A stretch of DNA of 64,000 nt. It comes from Isoetes taiwanensis (Eukaryota; Streptophyta; Lycopodiopsida; Isoetales; Isoetaceae). The DNA lies in the NCBI GenBank assembly GCA_021234155.1, contig JAJEKV010000215.1:432001-496000 (forward strand), given 5' to 3'. The translations under genes were made by a program, and so were the position numbers. Below, piece by piece: positions 42,614-55,131 of the stretch (positions are counted from its first letter, which is position 1; every line of letters starts with the position of its first letter). The notes beneath the pieces were generated by a model. The model did no database searches, was not told where the DNA came from, and worked only from the letters and a program-made list of their open reading frames with translations.

Positions 42614-43003
42614 TTTTTTTTTTTTTTTTTTTTGAGAGTAAGAATAGATTTTTCCATTAATCAAGAAACACAATACATAGGTCTGCTTAGATCAGCAGAT
42701 TTGAGCATAGTAAAGATCTTTAACTATAAACCTCCAACATAATGCAATGAGGTATAGTCAAGAGTACATGAAATAGATATCAGGTCCTGAAACGAGCTGA
42801 GTTGGTCAAAGGATAACTGTTATGTAGAGATAGTCTTCAAAAATGTGATAGTCTTCAAAAATGTGGAGAGATCACGACCCCAACCAATAAATATTGTTAA
42901 CACCTGAAAGGAAAACCAACCAAAATTCTGCCAGATTAGGAGATACCATTGAGCAATTAATGTCTCAGCAGATTTGGGCAAGGAGCCAGAGGCAAGGATA
43001 AGG

Positions 43004-44386
43004 CTACTGAGTCTGAAGTAGAATAGAATAGAATAGAAGTGAGAGAGAGTCAAGCTTAGAGTTAAAGAAGGCATAGAAAGAGGCAGCAGATCCAAAAGTG
43101 TAGCCATCAGCAGTCTGCTCAGCAATTCTATCCAAGCAAGAGAGGTCAGACACACTCAAGCAAAACAAGGAGCCATATAAATCAGCCATCAATCTGTGTG
43201 TATAGTATTGCTCCATAAATCTTGAAAATTGTTCCTCAGTCATGTAACGATGATACATGGAGAGGAAATCAAACATACTATAAACTTGCACCACTTCTCT
43301 GCAGAACATTCTTGCTAAAGCTGTGTCCAGATTTTCTTCACTTTCAGAAAGTTTGTTGAAGAATAGCTTCAGATCATGGTCAGCATCCTTTTTGAGGAGA
43401 TTGTCATCCATTTCCCCCATGCTCTCTTTACATTTCTTCAAGTAAGCTAACATCATCACCAAAAGCAGAATTAGAATTGATAACATTGAAATTGGCTACA
43501 AATAAATCAAAAGACCCCCTGAAATGACCAACAGAATCCCATTTTCTGTCATATTTATCGGTCAACTTCCTCTTGTGTGCTGAGGCAGTGGACTCAACAT
43601 CAAGTTGAAAATGCAATTTGATCCAAAAAATAGAGAAATTCTTTTTGCCATAAACTACTCTATTTCTTGCCTTCCAGATGTTCCAATCCAAAGAGCAATA
43701 AACATGATAGTATTAGCAAAGGTACAATCATTTTGGATGTAAGACAACAAATTTCCTGAGATCTTGTTAGGAAAAAACTGACCCAACTTTACATCAAACC
43801 AAGACCAGAAAGGATTGAGTTTAGGACAGATAAAAATGTGTTCAAGATCTTCCTCCAAATTGCAATCAAGCTGGCACAAGGCAGAAATATTGACATTCCT
43901 GAGCGAAAGAAGTTGTAAATTAGGAATGCTTTTATTGGCCAGCAGCCAAATAAAGAAGTTGACCTTAGGGAAGCAGTAAGAGTTCCATACTTCATGAAAA
44001 AGTGATTTGGCTTCATCCATAGTGATAGACCATTTGAGACCAGCTTTGGAAGGATTGTCATAGCTGATAATAGCAGAATAAATTTGACCGACCTTATATA
44101 GACACTTACCTCCAATGCTCCAATTGGTTGCCTTAGGGACAACATTATTTAACCAAGCCTGAGGAAGGATCGACTTAATATGCAAAAAGACCTTTTTGTC
44201 ACTAGAGGTGCCATGAACTATGTTTTTCAGATTGGTCCAAGAGATGAGCTTATTATTCGTGTATAGGTCACTTAGGAAAAGGAGACCATGTTCAGACCAT
44301 TTCTTGTAAATTCTCGGATGTCTCAAAGCAAGAACTTTATTAGGATGATTCCTCAGAATTGGATTCCAGAAAATAGTCATGTGCAA
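43004..44386 (-). pseudogene. LINE ORF2 C-terminal part: zf-RVT plus helical extension, frameshifted
   Basis: Frame 44386-43655 carries the zf-RVT region (FPKVNFFIWLLANKSIPNL, CQLDCNLEEDLEHIFICP). A 1-nt shift leads to frame 43691-43428 (WNIWKARNRVVYGKKNFS). A second shift leads to frame 43486-43004, with LARMFCREVVQVYSMFDFLS, YHRYMTEEQFSRFMEQYYTH and LFCLSVSDLSCLDRIAEQTA. The last about 150 residues look helical and lie beyond the usual end of plant LINE ORF2. I do not recognise this extension. Confidence 0.7.
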
Positions 44387-47256
44387 GTTAAGATCTTGAG
44401 GATCATCATATTCATAACCAGACTACACTTTATTCCAAGCCATAATGAAGTTCTCATAAGAGGGAAAGTATTTGCACCAGTCTGGAGAACATTAAAACAG
44501 GAATCAGGTAAAATATGATCAATTGTAGGATGGCCAACCGGGTGAGAGCAAGAAAGCCAGTATCTAATGAAATGAGAGGATGGACCAGCATTGTTCATGA
44601 AAGACTTCCATATGTATTTGCCAGCCATAGCACAAGCTTGCAGATAAAGATCCTTGCAGCCAAGACCCCCATGTTTTTTGGGCTTGGTAACATATTTCCA
44701 CCCTACTAAATGAGAACCTTTCTAACTAAACTTTCTGATAATCTTTTCAATCTCAGAATAAATTGACTTAGGGGCCACTAAAGCAGAAGAAAAATAAATG
44801 TGTGTGCTAGCCAGGACTGAATTTGCAATAATAGATCTACCAGCAAAGGATAAACCACCTCTAAAATTATTTAGCTTCTTCCTAATTCTGTCAATTATGG
44901 GCTGCCATAAACCTTTAAGATTAGGATTGAGAGACAAAGGCATACCTAAAAGAGTGGAGGCATGATAAGTATTAACAACCTTAAGATTAGCAAAATTTGG
45001 CTGGATATTATCACCAATGATCACACATTTAGCCAAATTTAGGTGGACCCCAGAAGCAGCTGAGAATTGATTGATAATGTCAAGAAAGAAATCAATGTTT
45101 GAGATATCAGCATCTAAAAAGGCAAAAGTATCATCAGCATATTGAGAAAGAGTTAGGAACTCGTCACTATTCGGCAATTTAAGTCCCTTAATCATCCCAA
45201 ACTCCTTAAAATGAAGAATAGCCTTTGTAAGCATTTCAGCTACTATCAGAAATAAGTAGGGGGCAAGGGGGCAACCTTGTCTGACTCCTCTAGATAAAGG
45301 AAAGAATTGAGAGGGGGAGCCATTAATAATGACAGCAGAATGAGAATAAGCATTCAAACCATGAATCAACAGCCTTAGCTTAGGATGAAAGCCAAATTTA
45401 GAGAGAGCAAGATCAAGAAAATCCCATCTCACTGTATTAAAAGCTCTCTTAAAATCAAGTTTAAGAAGCACACAATTTTGTTTGGAGATGCTATTCCAAT
45501 GAAGACCTTCCATAGCAGTGATATAATTGTCCAAAATAAATCTGTTAGGCAGAAAGGCTGACTGATAAAGAGATATGTTCTTCTGCAGATATACTTTGAT
45601 TCTATTTGCAATTATCTTGGCACAGATCTTGTAGGAGGTATTAGTTAAGGAGATTGGCCTCCAATCCGAGAAAGTAGATGGGTTATCCACTTTAGGAATG
45701 AGAGAAATAAAACCAACAGAGATTGAAGGATGCAAATAGTTGACCTCCCAAAAACCTGTAACCATGGAAATAATATCACATTTTAGAATATCCCAAAAGT
45801 GAACATAGAATTCACTTGGAAGGCCATCAGGACCAGGGGACTTGCCTCTGCCAAAAGACCTAAGAACCTTAAAAATCTCATCTTCTCCAGGAGGGGCCGC
45901 AATAGAATCTTCCATATTATCAATAGAGGATGGAATCACCACATTAAGCAGGTCTAGAAATTTCCAGTCTTTGACAGAGTCAATTTGCTGAGCTGGAGTT
46001 TTGGAAAAAAGGGTGGCATAGTTATCTTGGAAGAAAGATTTGATAAGCTTAGAATCATTCAGAGACACTCCAGTGTCAGTCTTAACTTGAGTGATAGCAT
46101 TCCTGAGGAGTCTGACTTTGGCCATTTTAAAAAAGAAACTGGAGCTACCATAGTCCATGTCTTTATTAAATTTAATCTTGCATTTGATAGAAGAGCTTTT
46201 AGCCTCAATTTCCTCAACACTTTTCAGATAATTCTCAAGAAGTTCCTCGCCAATATGCAGGTTTAGATTGTGAGGATCTTCTTGCAGGAGAGATCTAATA
46301 TCCCTCATCTTGGAGAGTAGTTGCTCTTTTTCATTGATTTTAGCCATATGTTTGCTTTTAGACCAATCCTTAATCCAGCTCTTGATCTTCTTAATTTTGC
46401 CATAAAATCTTTTCATTGACTGCTGATTACCTTCATCAGGGATATGGAGGTAGAATTCCTTGAAGTCTCTGACAAAGGAATCATTTTCAAGAAGAGCACA
46501 GTTAAATTTATAAGAAACATTTCCATCCCTAGGAGTTTGTGTCAACTGCTTAGTACATAAGAATTGGGGCTGATGGTCAGAAATAATATTTCCTTCATCA
46601 TTAGTAACATAGCAATTATCCCAAAGAGAGGAGGTTGGACTGCAAACATAGAATCTATCCAGGGTACAATAGACTCTCTTGTCACCTTTTTGCTTATTGG
46701 ACCAGGTAAAAGAAGCAGTGGAAGAGGGCACATAAACCAATGAGGTGTCAGAGATAAAAGAATCCCAATTAGTTCTCTCAATTGTAGACATATTAAGATG
46801 ATTGCCAAGTTTCATATTCCAGGAGGGAGTGTTGTTGAAGTCCCCCCCAACAATCCAGTCCAAAATAGGATTATCATGCATCCAAGTTCTAATTTCAGAC
46901 CAAAGTAATTCCCTTTCTTTTGGGCAGGTGGAGGCATAAATATTGATAACCCCAAAGATAGAATCTTGTAATTGAAAAATGACAGCTTGCCACATTTTAG
47001 AGGGGGAGTTAAAGAAAGAGAGATGTTTCAGATTTTTCCATATCATAATAATCCCTCCACTTCTACCAGAGGCCTCAATCCAGGTGGAAGAGGCTCCAGG
47101 GTAAATCCAGTCTCCAAGATTGGAAATTTCAAATTTAGGAAGCTTAACTTCCTGGAGCAGAATTATATCAGAGTTATAATTTCTAAGTTGGGAAATGGCT
47201 CTTCTTCTTTTGATTGGGCCTTTAATACCTCTAACATTCCAGGAGATGATCTTCAT
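44387..47256 (-). pseudogene. LINE ORF2: endonuclease and reverse transcriptase, with nonsense mutation
   Basis: The first 844 residues are open. Apurinic-type endonuclease motifs are ISWNVRG (N7), LLQEVK (E36), GGDFNN (D139) and SDHQP (H228). The RT has GKSPGPDGLPSEFY (471-484), KLDFKRAFNTV (D601), SRGVRQGCPL and QYADDTFAF (YADD at 706-709). The frame stops at 44722 with TAG, where the sequence context (RKFS*KGSHLVGWK) suggests a former Trp codon. It resumes in the same frame to about 44377 (PKKHGGLGCKDLYLQACAMA). A further stop and frameshift near 44420-44460 lead into the next frame. So all catalytic residues are present but full-length protein is not made. Confidence 0.93.
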
Positions 47257-47298
47257 GGATTACTTAGGAAGGACAGAAGAAAAGAGGTAGGGCAAAGA

Positions 47299-50200
47299 TT
47301 AATATCTATTGAGTTTCTTTTTCCCTTTCCCCTTCCTAATTTTACTTCTTGTGTTGGCAGCAGGAGTATTATGTAAATTTATGAGCTCACACAAGGGAGT
47401 ATCATACTTTTTGGCTTTAGCCAATTTTTTCTCTCGAGTAGAGGTAGGTCTGGAGATATCTTCTTTAAGGGGACACTCAACTAGATATTTATCTCCTTCC
47501 CAGTTCTCTTTATCAATTTCTTCATTACTGACATCAGAAACCCCTCCAGGGATGAATTCAAACATTTTGTTTATACTAGCAGGAAGATCACAATTAATGT
47601 TAAGAGTTTCCATATAATTATGACAAGGAGGAGAGAGAACCTGACCTGATAGTTCAGCAGCCACCTCATGTGTTTCCTCTAACATATTGCTGGAGTCCTC
47701 CTTCTTGAGAATCTCTTCATAATGATCCTGACCATGATCGTAATCCACCACCTCTCTTTCTGGAGTATCTTGCACAATCTCTTCATCCATAATGTTGAAA
47801 TGGCATGCTTGCTGTGGTTGAGAGCAAAGACCCTCTTGCAAGGATGCTAATTGCTCAGCAATATTTCTGTCTATGAGAGATGGTGGAGGGAGAAAGGGAT
47901 CAGAGGGTGTGGAGAGATCAATAAAGGGGGATTGGCAATGGTTGTTTAGGTCATTACAAGAATTGCCCAATAATACATCCAAATCTATCTCAGAATTAAG
48001 GTTAGCCAATACCTGAAATTGGTTGGTATTACCATTTAGATGTTTGATGTTGTCCCTTGAGTCTTCATGAGGAGGATTGCATAAAACCATGGTCCTCTCA
48101 TTTGGCTTAGAGTGATTATTATCACTTGCTGTAGCAGGAATTGGAGCAGACACCATTTCCACCAAAGTATCCTTAGGATCAATTACCTCACAAAGGAGCT
48201 GATCATTGGTCAGAGAGACCTGATTTAAGACCTTTTCATGCTTGTCTTTCTTGATTAATGAACTACTCTCACCCCTGTTAGAGTTCAAGTAGTGGGAACT
48301 CTTATTATTGGTGCCCGAGTTTTTGGCATCCAAAATGATTTTGTTTAAAGTATCATGTAGACCATTAGGGTTTTTTTGAGATTAAAAAAGGGCCTTCAAA
48401 ACATGCCAACTAAGCCAAATGAAGATAAATGAACTACCAATCAGAAATCAGAACCTGACGGGTCCAGTCAGCAAAACTGTTATAACTAACTCACTGGATC
48501 ACATTTTCTAGCGTAACTGTTGATAGAAAAGTCCAAACGATCTTTCGTTTAGTGCAATAGATAGATCGCGTTGAGATCTTTTCAATCTTAGGTGCTTTGC
48601 ACATATTTTAACCACTTATGATTGTCAAAACTTCAAAAAATATGGTTTTTACCATTTTTTACTATCCTACGTGGCTAAAAGATATGCAAACCACCCAAGA
48701 TTGGAAAGATCTCAATGAGATCTATCTATTGCACCAAACAAAAGCTCATTTGGACTTTTCTATCAACACTTATGCTAGAAAATGTGATCCAGTGAGTTAG
48801 TTATAACTGTTTTACTAACTGGATTACCAGTTCTGTTTTCTGATTGGTAGTTCATATAGCTTAGTCAGCAGTTCTTAGAAGGCCCTTTTATGATCTCAAA
48901 AAATCCCTAATGCTGTTGACCTTGTTAATGCCATTAACTGAGGATCCAGCATTATAAAGCACCTTTACTTGTTGAGAACCCTTTTCAAAAGTTCCATCAT
49001 GAGCTTGGTTTCTGACAGGAGGTGCATCCACTGTCAGAACAATTTGAGATTGGGAGTCTTTCAGATTTTTCTTTCTCTGAATTCTTTTATTGCTGCCATT
49101 GACTTTGGTCCACTGGAAATCTTTATCCTTAGATAATATGCTTGGAGGGCTAATATTTCTATTCATATTTGGAGAGTCATAATTACTAGCTGGGACACAA
49201 GATATTTGCATTTCCTGCTGTCCCTTGACTGTCCTGTTGCTGCTTTCCATGAGATTGACTTGCTGTTTGACTTGCTGATTGACTTCCTTATCATCAGTCT
49301 GATTAATGTCATAACTCACATTCTTGGCTGTGGAAGGTGAATTCTCCTTGCAGGATTCATACCAGAAGTGTCTGGCCCTACAGTTTTGACAATGAGGAGG
49401 CAGATCAGACCATCTAAGAGAACGAGAGGCTTTTTGGCCAAACACATCAAGAAAAGGAATTTGGAGGGGGACATCTTTGGATATATCAATTTGGACAAAA
49501 GATTTGGGTGGCCTATATGGAGAATATTCAGTGCATATATAAGATCCAATTGACCCAAAAAGCAGTTTGAGACAGTCTTCATTCCAGTAGATTGGATTCA
49601 ATCCATGAAGTGTGGTAGAGGCTACACAAAGATTATCCAAATTGGCAACTTCAAATTTAGGATCCCACTTAAGAAAGGTGAGTTGAAAGGACTCCAGAGT
49701 CAAAGGACCTCGATTTAGTAAAAGATTGGCAGTTCTTCTGTTACCACATTCAATCATAACATATGGAGATTGTAGCCAATAAACAGCATTAATAAGAATT
49801 TCTTTATGAAGATTCAAGCAAAAGGCCCAGAGTTTATCCAGCTTAATACCGTGTTTATTGAATTTGACAATAACAGCCGAGTCATGAAAGGAATTCAACT
49901 TTGCATGAACAGAGGGAAGGTCCAAAGAAATACCTTTGAAGGTGACTGATTTCATAGCTTTGAAAGCAGGATTGAAAGAACGAATTGTCCCGAGAGCATT
50001 TGTGAAAAATTTGTCCGAGAATTTTTGCTGTTCCGGCCGTTTATCACCATAGGGGAGAGGAACTTGACGAACCGGATCCATGCATGGCAATTGGCCTCTA
50101 TAGTCGGGATCCTTGGACAAATTGTCCCAGCATGGAACTTTAAAAGACAAAGGATCCATAGAAGACTGTCCAATTAAGGAGTTAGCAAAATCACCAAAGA

Positions 50201-50333
50201 AAATGACATTTTTTGGGTTTTCTTGAAAAGACCTTAGTTGCTTAAGAAGATCGGAGTGGTTGGAGGGCTCAAGATCAGCAAATGCGTGAAGGATAGAGAG
50301 AAATTTAGGGTAATCTTTGTTTATAAGAGCCAT
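47299..50333 (-). pseudogene. LINE ORF1 (DUF4283-like, CCHC knuckle), split by a MITE
   Basis: The 5' part (50333-48888, 481 codons) has a DUF4283-like RNA-binding region (MIECGNRRTANLLLNRGPLT, LTFLKWDP) and a zinc knuckle-like CQNCRARHFWYESC. The 3' part (48333-47299) is acidic, then ends in the basic KKLAKAKKYDTP and RSKIRKGKGKKK. Removing 48368-48907 and one TA joins them in frame (NSI-NGLHDTLNKIILDAKNSG), about 830 codons in all. ORF2 begins 42 bp downstream. Confidence 0.88.
48368..48907. mobile_element. 540-bp foldback MITE inside LINE ORF1, TA target duplication
   Basis: Two long arms of roughly 265 bp are inverted copies of each other. They share blocks such as GTTATAACTAACTCACTGGA, TGATAGAAAAGTCCAAA and TGCAATAGATAGATC. 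Outer ends are GGGTTTTTTTGAGAT and ATCTCAAAAAATCCC. TA at 48366-48367 and 48908-48909 is the target duplication, confirmed because excision restores the LINE reading frame. Arms differ at several positions, so it is not brand new. The TA duplication suggests a Tc1/mariner-type origin; that is inference. Confidence 0.92.
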
Positions 50334-51013
50334 CTAGAAAGAACCAGGTGGAAACTACAAAAGCATATTGAACATGTGCGAAATAGTAGGAGGGAACATC
50401 AAAGGGCAAAAGACAACAGGGAGACGAGCAAATTTGAAATTAAAGAAGGTAGAAAGCCGCACTCAAAGCCTAGACTAAGGGAACCTACACTAAAGGATGA
50501 ATCAATGCTCGGAGTACACCTTAACCACAATTTTTGAATCACTCCACCCACAATGCACATGAAAAATCCCAGAAGCAGAGACCTCTTTTTTCCCCACAAA
50601 TTCTTGAAGCCAAGAGTCTACAATTTCTACCTCAAATTCCACTGAGCTTGGTACAAACGAGTATTCTGAAACGAAAAGATCTTCTGGGAAATATTGTTCC
50701 GAGACCAAAGAATTCCACAGAGCCACAGGAGATTCTTTGAAAAAACCACAAGTTAATCTGGCATTATGCTTGATAATTGCAAAAATTCTGGTGTCCATCT
50801 GGAGGGAAAATTAAGGGGAATCATGTGAAAGGCTAGCCCCTACAAGGCTGGCAGTCCTAATCCAGGCTTCAGATAGAAGCACGGATTAACACAGCATATC
50901 AAGAATTTGGTTTGAATCTAATAGGACAAAAGATTCAAGAAAATTGGCGCACATTGCTGACGTGTCCAGGCGCCCTCTCTCTTCCATCTTCGCCCTCCCT
51001 AGGCTTTACTTTT

Positions 51014-52844
51014 GGCATGGCTTTAATTCAAACTTCTATCGACCTTTCTGCACCGTCCTTAGTGTTTCTCAAATCGACACAATGTAAGATTGATTTCTAT
51101 CATAGGTTTTGATTTCACAAAAAAAGTAGTAACCATGCCGTTCTTTCAATCTTTGAACAATTTTTCCTTACAGGAGATATTCTTCATGTTGTCGTGGAGT
51201 CCTGTGTTCTGGAGTCCTGTGTTGGACGGGACATTTGCCCCTGGTTTGAGATATAGGTGCTTATCAGCCGCTTGTACTCTGGTTAGTCAAACGTAAGAAG
51301 ATCTGATGACAACCTTGATTCCCTGCCTTTATTTCACAACAACAGCGGGATTTGCCCTGTACTTTGTGCAAATAGGCTTTGCTTTTGAAGGCTTTTGTGA
51401 AGAATGGATGCACGTAATTGTCTTAAGCATTTGATTCTGTACTCTTTTTTCTCTTCTTCTATCTGATTCATGTGTTGCAGGAACCCAATTTACCTTCTGG
51501 AGCTTGAACCAATTGAATTGTGTTGCATGTGCAAATTTATCGTAAAAAAGGTTAGCTTCTCACATTAGATAATGCCATCTCTTTCTCTTCTTAAATTTTA
51601 TATAGTCCAGCTTATTCACAAAGTTATAATCACAAAGAGGTCAGCTTCCAATTCTTTTTAGAGGTATAATCTTTTGTATGCTTCTTTCACAAACATGGTT
51701 TCTTTGGCTTCCTTTCTGGCTCTTCAAGTCGTTCTAGCATAGCAATTTTTGAGCTCTCAGTTCTTTCATGCCCAATTACGCTTTAAACTTGCTTTCACAT
51801 TTCCTTGCTTCCAACGGCAAGGATTTTTCCATTCTCATATGTGTGAACTATTTCTCATTGCTCTAACGTCCACTTCTTAGCAAAACTAATATTTACATGG
51901 ACTGTGTATACAGTGAATTGCAAGCATAAATCGCACAGATGGTTCTTTTTGAAGTGCAGATGCTCAGCGAAAGATATAATAACATGCAATGGCAGACATC
52001 CAACCAAAGATAGAAACCTAATCTTACTTTATTTCTTGCTGGTGCCATCTATTCATGCAGAATGAGCATCACCATATTTATATCACATGTAATGGCTTGT
52101 TAATAAGGATTTTCAGCTCATCATCGTTAGCATTATAGTGCCTTGCAATTTAAAATTCGATTTTTTGTTGCAATCTGATCGCCGCATGCATACGTAACAT
52201 TGTATGTTTTACCTTTGTGCATTCTAGGTGTTAGCTGCACGTAGGTTCGGTAATATCTGTACCTATAGCTTTGGGTGTCAGATTACACACAAGTAATTAT
52301 GACCATTAGCTCCCGCTCTCAATTCCCGCCCAGGTGTTTTCTTCAACAGAGTTTGCACGAAGATCGATTGCCCGCGCCAAAGGGAGCTTCGACCGCAGAA
52401 TAGCTTCGATCAAGGTAAAATCACCGAGCCTTTCCTAGTATTTCGATTCCGCTCTACATTCTGATTTGAATTTTGTGACTTTAGATGGTTGTAAGCTCTA
52501 TCACAGTTGAAAATGCATTTGAAAGCTTCGTGGTGTCAACCGGGAGCTTTGTTACACTCCAACCCAGAATGAGAGGTTAATGGCGAGTCAAAAGATGCAG
52601 GAGAAATGATGTTTCTGCACATTGGAAGGCTTTGGTGGTCGGTTTTCGATCAGGCAAAGAGATATTTGTACAAGTGAGGCATGTATACACTCTAACAGAT
52701 ATGGCAAAAGAAAAAATAAGTAAGCGACGAACTTTCCCACGGTTAGAAGCAAATTGTGAGTATGTATTTCTATGCAATCCATATCTAAATTAGTTCAGTT
52801 ACTTATCCAATCCATTCCTGTTCTCTCAGGCTTGTGTATATCTG
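51014..52844. other. Intergenic sequence (first part probably SINE-like copy 2)
   Basis: Immediately after the LINE the sequence aligns loosely with the continuation of SINE-like copy 1. Beyond it is AT-rich sequence. A short coding-like block (VFSSTEFARRSIARAKGSFD) at about 52335-52413 ends AAG/GTAAAA and may be an exon of the weak coding region that follows. Confidence 0.35.
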
Positions 52845-54145
52845 ATGTGGAGAATCTCTTCACAGTCGATAAGTAGTGTATTCCATTGCTTTCACCAAGA
52901 TACCGGCTCCTTATTGTTCGAAGGTAGCATACCAGTGCAGCTCAGAGAAAGGGGTATATGGTTCTGGAGGTATGAATACTCTCCACGAAGCTCCAAGCTT
53001 ATTGAGCTTCCATTGCCCAGCCTGTCTGAGCTATACTACAGGCCTCTGGATGCCACTTCTGTCTTACTAGCACGGAGTAAGTTGTCGCAGGAAATATTCA
53101 CGGCATTGAAGGAGGAGGGAGGTTTCTGCGAGCATGTGAAGATAAATTTAGGAATGGATCTGTTCATTGCCTTATTCAAAAGCACCGACAACGTTAAGAA
53201 GACCTTGAAGATGTTTATAGTTCAACAGTCGGTGGATAGTTTTTTAGATAGTTTATTTCTTGAAGGTTGGAGTTGCCCGACTTCATGATGGAATTGAATC
53301 TACTGAATGCCGGATAAGTCGAGACACGGTTCGGTTTAGATATTGCATTCGGAAGCAAATGCTGTATGTCACTTTTAAGTATAGGAGATGGAAAAATGAA
53401 TGTTTGTGAAGGAAGAAAGTACGTCTGGATTCCAGTAGAATAAGACGACAATGATGGCACTCATTCCGTTGTCATAGACTTAAATATTCATAAGGATAAT
53501 CAGTTATGATAAAGAGTAGATCAGATAAGGCATGGGAGTTGTTTAGCACATGGTATGACAATATAGTAGAGAAAAAATGGGATTTTCGCAGAAGCATCCA
53601 GAAGAGTTTGAGGAGGAGATAGAGGAGCCAGTTGATGCAGCTACTATACAATAATTTTTGCTTGACAGTAGACGTTATGGCAGAGTGTAACATGTCTATC
53701 AATGCATATGGGACCTGACCTGAAACCATGTCATGTGACTAATTTGCCTTTACTGAGCATGCAAGCTTTAATTAAGATATTTCTAAAGGCTGATCAAGAC
53801 CGAATTAGGAGGTTTTTGAAGAGACTACCTGCAGAATTGTGCAGGCAAGAAGGCAAAGAAGTTTTTACAGCATAGATATTATGTTCAACATATACGTGAT
53901 TTACAATAAGTCAAACCAAGATGTCGGTTCTTCTTCAATTGTGCAGGTCATTCAGATAGAATCCTGTCTCAATAGGAGAGGAGCAAATAGATCCTGAGGA
54001 AGAGAAGCTCCTACTGGAAAACGAGGAGAATGAGAAGGTATTGGAAGAGGAGGTCTCCGAGAAGAAACTGTCTACTTGGGGGTTATCAGAAGTATATCCC
54101 ATTTATGGGCTTCAAGTTTCTTGCCCTTTCCCTGAACCCCAGTGG
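52845..54145 (+). pseudogene. Unrecognised coding-like region, possibly decayed gene
   Basis: A 147-codon frame (52845-53288) includes LPLPSLSELYYRPLDATSVL and EIFTALKEEGGFCEHVKINL. Farther on are FLKADQDRIRRFLKRLPAEL (about 53788) and an acidic block, IDPEEEKLLLENEENEKVLE followed by LSEVYPIYGLQ (about 53978-54115). Stops and frame changes separate them; some may be introns. No domain is recognised. Codon texture looks coding, but I cannot name the gene. Confidence 0.3.
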
Positions 54146-54411
54146 AGTTATTTTCATTCTTTTGACTCACTTGTGGAGGGAATCATTTTCTTGCGCAACC
54201 CTCTTCATTTCTTGTTGCAGTGCTTCATCTCCGTCACCGATTTTTTATTTTGTACCTCCAATTTATTGAGCTTGCGGCATTCTTGAGACATCAAGTAGTT
54301 CGTCTGTTGGGGCTGATTAACATCTGATAAAACTTTTCAATTGAATCCATACAAGTGGTTATACATAGCCCGCAAATATGGATCAGTATTATCATTAATC
54401 AAATTATTACA

Positions 54412-54933
54412 TTAACCGAGTAACCCTTGCTGACCCTTGCAAGGAAATTCAATGAGATCGGATGTAGAGTGGAAGTTTAGATGGGCTCGAGTGAAAGGAT
54501 CACAAGGATACAGTTGCCCTTTAGCCCAGAGATCTATATTCATGGCTCCAGAAGCTCGGAATACATCTTCATCTATTGGTTGCTTCCAAGTGAACTTATT
54601 CCTATAAGGCAGGCATCTTTTTGTCACTTGCATGACCCTCAGAATTAGTTTGATCCTGAAACAGAAGTATCAAACACAAAAACACTCAAAAGAATACGAT
54701 GAGAATTCGAAAACCAAATACCTTTGCCATTGAGATTGCAAAAAACCAAGTACCAGAGCCGAGCTTAGAATTAGGAAGATTCTTGCCAACAAACAGAGTG
54801 AAAAATTTCGCTCTATTTGCTGGCGAGAATCCGCTATAATTCGAATTTAAACGATGCTTGGACGTGATAGCAAGCTCGACGGCGCGATGGCAAGGTCGAT
54901 GGCGCGATAGCAAGCTTGATGGCGTTGAACCTC
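54412..54933 (-). pseudogene. Possible two-exon gene, unrecognised, reading frame uncertain
   Basis: A plausible first exon ends ATGGCAAAG/GTATTTGG (near 54718). A second begins after CTTCTGTTTCAG (near 54666). In one frame exon 2 encodes RNKFTWKQPIDEDVFRAS and NIDLWAKGQLYPCDPFTR, ending at a stop at 54412, which looks like real protein. The splice-compatible frame instead gives MAKDQTNSEGHASDKKM and stops early. A 1-nt indel or an alternative splice site is needed. Exon 1 overlaps a 20-bp minisatellite. It is divergent from the TPX2-like gene, about 0.8 kb away. Confidence 0.35.
54864..54923 (+). repeat. 20-bp minisatellite, three units
   Basis: GTGATAGCAAGCTCGACGGC, GCGATGGCAAGGTCGATGGC and GCGATAGCAAGCTTGATGGC lie in exact tandem. 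Confidence 0.92.
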
Positions 54934-54984
54934 GATGGTGGGAAAGGGAAAATCTTGGATGTAATCATCAAATTTTGCGGTCGT

Positions 54985-55095
54985 TAGGAAATAATGATTG
55001 CAAAGTTAGGTATGAAGGTTAGGTTTGGAGGGGGGAAAGTTAGGTTAGGGGAGAGTGAAAGTTAGGTATGGAGGGGGGAAAGTAGGTTCGGGATC

Positions 55096-55127
<32 letters not shown>
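54985..55127 (+). repeat. GTTAGGT/GGAGGGGGGAAAG repeats ending in a 31-A tract
   Basis: GTTAGGTATGGAGGGGGGAAA-like units recur three times (about 55000-55085). A pure A31 run follows at 55097-55127. This may be a simple-sequence expansion; a retroposed tail is possible but no element body is recognised. Confidence 0.8.

Positions 55128-55131
<4 letters not shown>

Larger units (their letters stand above)
42614..50998 (-). mobile_element. Near-complete L1-type LINE with 15-bp target duplication
   Basis: CTAGGCTTTACTTTT occurs at 42599-42613 and 50999-51013. The minus-strand element starts at 50998 (GGAGGGCGAAGATGG), encodes ORF1 (50333-47299, split by a MITE) and ORF2 (47256-43004), and ends in a poly(A) tract (about 42614-42632 as T on the plus strand). 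Without the MITE it is about 7.84 kb. ORF2 carries nonsense and frameshift mutations, so the copy is dead, but it is far better preserved than the LINE at 1.7/10.3 kb. Confidence 0.93.

Noticed and set aside
52845-53288. Identification as a cohesin (RAD21/REC8) exon
   Set aside because: I considered it because of the SELYYRPLD-like text, but none of the family's conserved N- or C-terminal motifs is present.
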